From positions 1-8,002 of the forward strand of contig DAOTTO010000600.1 of NCBI GenBank assembly GCA_034437895.1: a DNA stretch of 8,002 bases. Direction: 5' to 3'. The notes under the pieces were generated by a model, which saw nothing but the letters and a program-made list of their open reading frames with translations, ran no database searches and had not been told where the DNA came from. The number at the start of each line of letters is the position of its first letter. Position 1 is the stretch's first letter. Positions 7,001 through 8,002 of the stretch are shown in pieces. Source of the DNA: JANRLJ01 sp034437895. Its GTDB lineage: Bacteria; Chloroflexota; Anaerolineae; Aggregatilineales; Phototrophicaceae. Both the position numbers and the translations under genes were made by a program.

Positions 7001-8002
7001 AGAACAAGTGCCGCTTGTACGTGAATGGCATGAAGCGAACCCCGGTGTTACCGAACTGCCAGATTATTTTGTCACCGCAATGACTTTAGCGCCCAAAGAC
7101 CACGTCCGTGTTCAGGGGGCGATTCAACGCTGGATTGACGCTGCAATCAGCAAAACTGCTAATTTGCCTAACGAATATACTGTCGAGCAGGTCAGCGAAT
7201 TGTATCAATATATGTATGAACTCGGCTGCAAGGGTGGCACGGTCTACCGTGATGGCAGCCGCAGCGAGCAGGTCTTAATGCTCAAGGGCGATGAACGTGC
7301 CGAGAGCGAAATGGAAGCTAAAACCAAAAAGGAAGAAGCGCACAAGCAGCCCGCAGCAGAGACGGCAATTGTTGCCGCCGAGAAAGTTGTTCCCGCAGCA
7401 GCAGCAAAAGTCTCCCTCGTTCCTGCCGAGAAAAAATCCCAAGTGGCGACTCCGCATCGGGTTTATCCGCGTCCGGCGAAGCTGCAAGGTGTGACGATCA
7501 ACTGCGCGACTCCCTTTGGGACGGCTTATATCACCATGAACAGCGACGAACACGGCTACCCGTTTGAGGTGTTCATCACTGCGCCGGGCAAGGCCGGAAG
7601 CGATCTACAGGCCGACGCAGAAGGGCTGGGTCGTATGATCTCGCTCTCGCTGCGGACGACGGATCCGCACAATCGCCGTGAGATGCTCAAACTGATTATC
7701 GATCAACTGCGCGACATTGGTGGCTCACGTTCCATCGGCTTCGGTGAACGCCGTGTGATTTCGCTGCCGGATTCTGTCGCTCGTGCGATGGAAGATCATT
7801 ATTTCCCTAAAAATGAACCCAAACAGCTTGGCCTGCCGATGAATGACTTCGCTAATGCGGTTGTTACACTTCCGGCGGCACACGATCACGACCACGATCA
7901 TGAGGATAATCTCGTCATGAACGGCATGATCTCCGGCGCGGATATGTGTCCCTCATGCGGGACGATTTCGCTCGTGCGGGCGGAAGGCTGCCGCAAGTGC
8001 CT
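4080..8002 (+). CDS. nrdJ: B12-dependent class II ribonucleotide reductase, intein-containing, 3' partial
   Basis: One uninterrupted frame of 1307 codons runs off the right edge. After removing the 428-residue intein, about 879 residues of NrdJ remain. The enzyme reduces ribonucleotides to deoxyribonucleotides with a thiyl radical made from adenosylcobalamin, so it works with or without oxygen. Precursor numbering: redox Cys147 (FNCYV), radical Cys781 in NPCGE with Asn779 and Glu783, partner redox Cys792 (ICNLGAINL), phosphate-binding APTGTTGT (941-948), and the conserved SKTANLP (1024-1030). A small beta-rich insert lies at 34-82. After the barrel come an Ala/Lys/Glu linker (1071-1125), a TSCPD-type domain (1132-1240), a His/Asp cluster (1268-1276) and a zinc ribbon with C1290, C1293, C1304 and C1307. 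I see no ATP-cone. By family comparison only a short tail should be missing. Confidence 0.96.
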   Translation, partial: MVQSSQAKRNALHELGYKIFLDRYAQKDMTRATLAVGDTVIVVVNSTTGQREVGKITALNLPTVTIELLDGEVVTRDIEHIDKPLETEPEQMMDRVAAGIAQVETSPEKQAEWAQKFRWLLDDWKFVPGGRILAGAGTEQVLSYFNCYVLKLPHDSRGGILKTLGEMTEIMSRGGGVGITLSSLRPRHAYVKGVNGRSSGAVSWGALYSFVTGLIEQGGCFGPNERIATSIGLIPAAELADRMDLGEVFYTHTHKGLRRVTARFRNGIKALYEVTTKRGYKVRISEDHKVAVLMDGKITTMALKYLRPSDEILLLLGKGVQTNYAALKPVHYERSIMSTTLNENVRLPEILDEELAYLIGYAHGDGYVQIGKTANWSAPKALKLATADAYPEIRNRLVKAIENIFGLKASVREGDGACQEVTMYSRLAIEWMIANGLLKAKADKIRVPEAIFRSPSSVMAGFIAGYFDADGCNRGRKGGYGIDSISLEMLEDIQQLLAVNGIVSRIGATDRSKQGWQTIHRLTVTGGEFKSRFAAFVPAVKVSDTLGKREMYNTYPASVWNNLGARTKYRQRIYDGVSNRISFAQLGQISERLLADGQIDHAEQLNELLNTMPDQITSIELIGDSQVYDFEVEDVHLLSGGGIYTSNSRRGALMLLLSDWHPDVFEFINSKRTAGQITNANISVSISDKLMDAVKNDADWHLVFPDTADPDYDELWDGDIDSWQAAGHPVHVYKTIKARELWDSIIQSAWASAEPGLLFLERCNKMANSWFFSPLVGVNPCGEEPLPGNGICNLGAINLSRFYDDRTHDVNWDDLGDAVHYATRFLDNVVDANPYFFDEIEKQQLSERRIGLGTMGLAELMIRLGIRYGSDESIEFIDKLYGFMTTEAYLMSSEIAHEKGSFPMFEAEKFLESGFMQTMPENVREAVQEKGIRNVTITTVAPTGTTGTLVNTSTGVEPFFSWVYYRKSRLGLHEEQVPLVREWHEANPGVTELPDYFVTAMTLAPKDHVRVQGAIQRWIDAAISKTANLPNEYTVEQVSELYQYMYELGCKGGTVYRDGSRSEQVLMLKGDERAESEMEAKTKKEEAHKQPAAETAIVAAEKVVPAAAAKVSLVPAEKKSQVATPHRVYPRPAKLQGVTINCATPFGTAYITMNSDEHGYPFEVFITAPGKAGSDLQADAEGLGRMISLSLRTTDPHNRREMLKLIIDQLRDIGGSRSIGFGERRVISLPDSVARAMEDHYFPKNEPKQLGLPMNDFANAVVTLPAAHDHDHDHEDNLVMNGMISGADMCPSCGTISLVRAEGCRKC
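4179..4325 (+). other. SH3/KOW-like beta insert in NrdJ N-terminus
   Basis: Precursor residues 34-82 separate the usual N-terminal helix (ending RYAQKD) from the helix that begins EQMMDRVA. The segment starts LAVGDTVIVVV and contains alternating short hydrophobic strands with Gly turns (REVGKITAL, TVTIELLDGEVV), a pattern typical of small SH3- or KOW-like barrels. Most class II reductases I know go directly between these helices. Its role is unknown; binding of nucleic acid, a protein partner or an effector are all guesses. Confidence 0.5.
4737..6020 (+). mobile_element. NrdJ intein with LAGLIDADG homing endonuclease
   Basis: This 428-residue protein intron lies between Gly219 and the Ser that resumes the reductase as SRRGALMLLL. 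Intein numbering: Cys1 opens block A (CFGPNERIATSIGLIPAAEL). Block B is at 60-74 with S66-E-D-H69 in place of the usual Thr-x-x-His. The endonuclease motifs are LIGYAHGDG (139-147) and IAGYFDADG (244-252), and the expected catalytic Asp residues D146 and D251 are both present. Block F is at 408-420 (VYDFEVEDVHLL). Block G ends GGGIYTSN, so the last residue is Asn428, the penultimate residue is Ser instead of His, and the +1 residue is Ser. The frame is intact throughout, so splicing and homing both look possible. A region at about 340-395 between block E and block F is not explained by either domain. The boundaries are firm because the joined extein reads GLIEQGGSRRGALM, the family consensus. 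Confidence 0.95.
7473..7799 (+). other. TSCPD-type domain of NrdJ
   Basis: Precursor residues 1132-1240 match the pattern of the TSCPD domain found at the C-terminus of many B12-dependent reductases: a strand pair like FGTAYITMN, then GYPFEVFIT, then a helix like AEGLGRMISLSLR. The usual Gly-Cys near the start appears here as NCATPFG. The function of this domain is poorly known; it is thought to help the C-terminal tail deliver electrons or to assist assembly. Confidence 0.7.
7947..8002 (+). other. C-terminal zinc ribbon of NrdJ, cut by window edge
   Basis: CPSCG at 1290-1294 and CRKC at 1304-1307 form a four-cysteine zinc-ribbon pattern, and the window ends one partial codon later. In class II enzymes this tail usually ends a few residues further on with another Cys pair, which re-reduces the active-site disulfide. 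The end of the gene is therefore just outside the window. Confidence 0.75.

Noticed and set aside
7291..7494. 67-codon + strand frame rich in Lys, Arg, Gln and Pro
   Set aside because: It is the alternative frame of the NrdJ low-complexity linker.
4080..8002. Two separate genes or a frameshift in nrdJ
   Set aside because: The frame was followed codon by codon over 1307 codons without a stop, and the extein halves join to the family consensus.

Overview
The window reads as chromosomal DNA of a free-living bacterium with intermediate GC content. It carries the end of a division and cell-wall gene cluster followed by a large vitamin B12-dependent ribonucleotide reductase gene. The order ftsQ-ftsA-ftsZ-nrdJ, the form of the class II reductase (a small beta-domain near the N-terminus, a TSCPD domain and a terminal zinc ribbon) and the Pro/Gln-rich FtsZ linker suggest Chloroflexota, possibly an Anaerolineae-like lineage. 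That placement is an inference from family resemblance, not a search result. There are no RNA genes, CRISPR arrays, phage genes or insertion sequences that I can support.

Layout: positions 1-66 are the end of an upstream region with no recognisable gene. ftsQ (67-924) and ftsA (934-2181) are 9 bp apart, and the ftsA ribosome binding site overlaps the ftsQ stop. A 194-bp AT-rich gap with degenerate 7-bp repeats precedes ftsZ, which starts at ATG 2376 and not at the in-frame TTG upstream. A terminator-like hairpin follows ftsZ at 3602-3642. About 440 bp of AT-rich non-coding DNA comes next, with several hairpins and a 10-bp perfect inverted repeat. A single frame then runs from ATG 4080 off the right edge.

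That last frame is the most interesting part. It encodes an adenosylcobalamin-dependent class II ribonucleotide reductase (NrdJ) split by a 428-residue in-frame intein (4737-6020). The intein has both LAGLIDADG motifs intact and sits in a highly conserved Gly|Ser site (EQGG|SRRGA). It ends in Ser-Asn instead of the usual His-Asn, and hand counts show the extein DNA on both sides has lower GC3 than the gene ends, as expected if homing co-converted the flanks.

Functionally, FtsQ bridges the divisome in the membrane, FtsA anchors the Z-ring, and FtsZ polymerises and binds FtsA through its C-terminal peptide. NrdJ supplies dNTPs for the replication that precedes division. NrdJ needs intein splicing to become active, because the intein separates one redox cysteine from the radical cysteine. 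I found no wholly new multi-gene system. The novelty here is the intein and its flanks, the added domains of NrdJ, and unexplained structure in the two intergenic regions.
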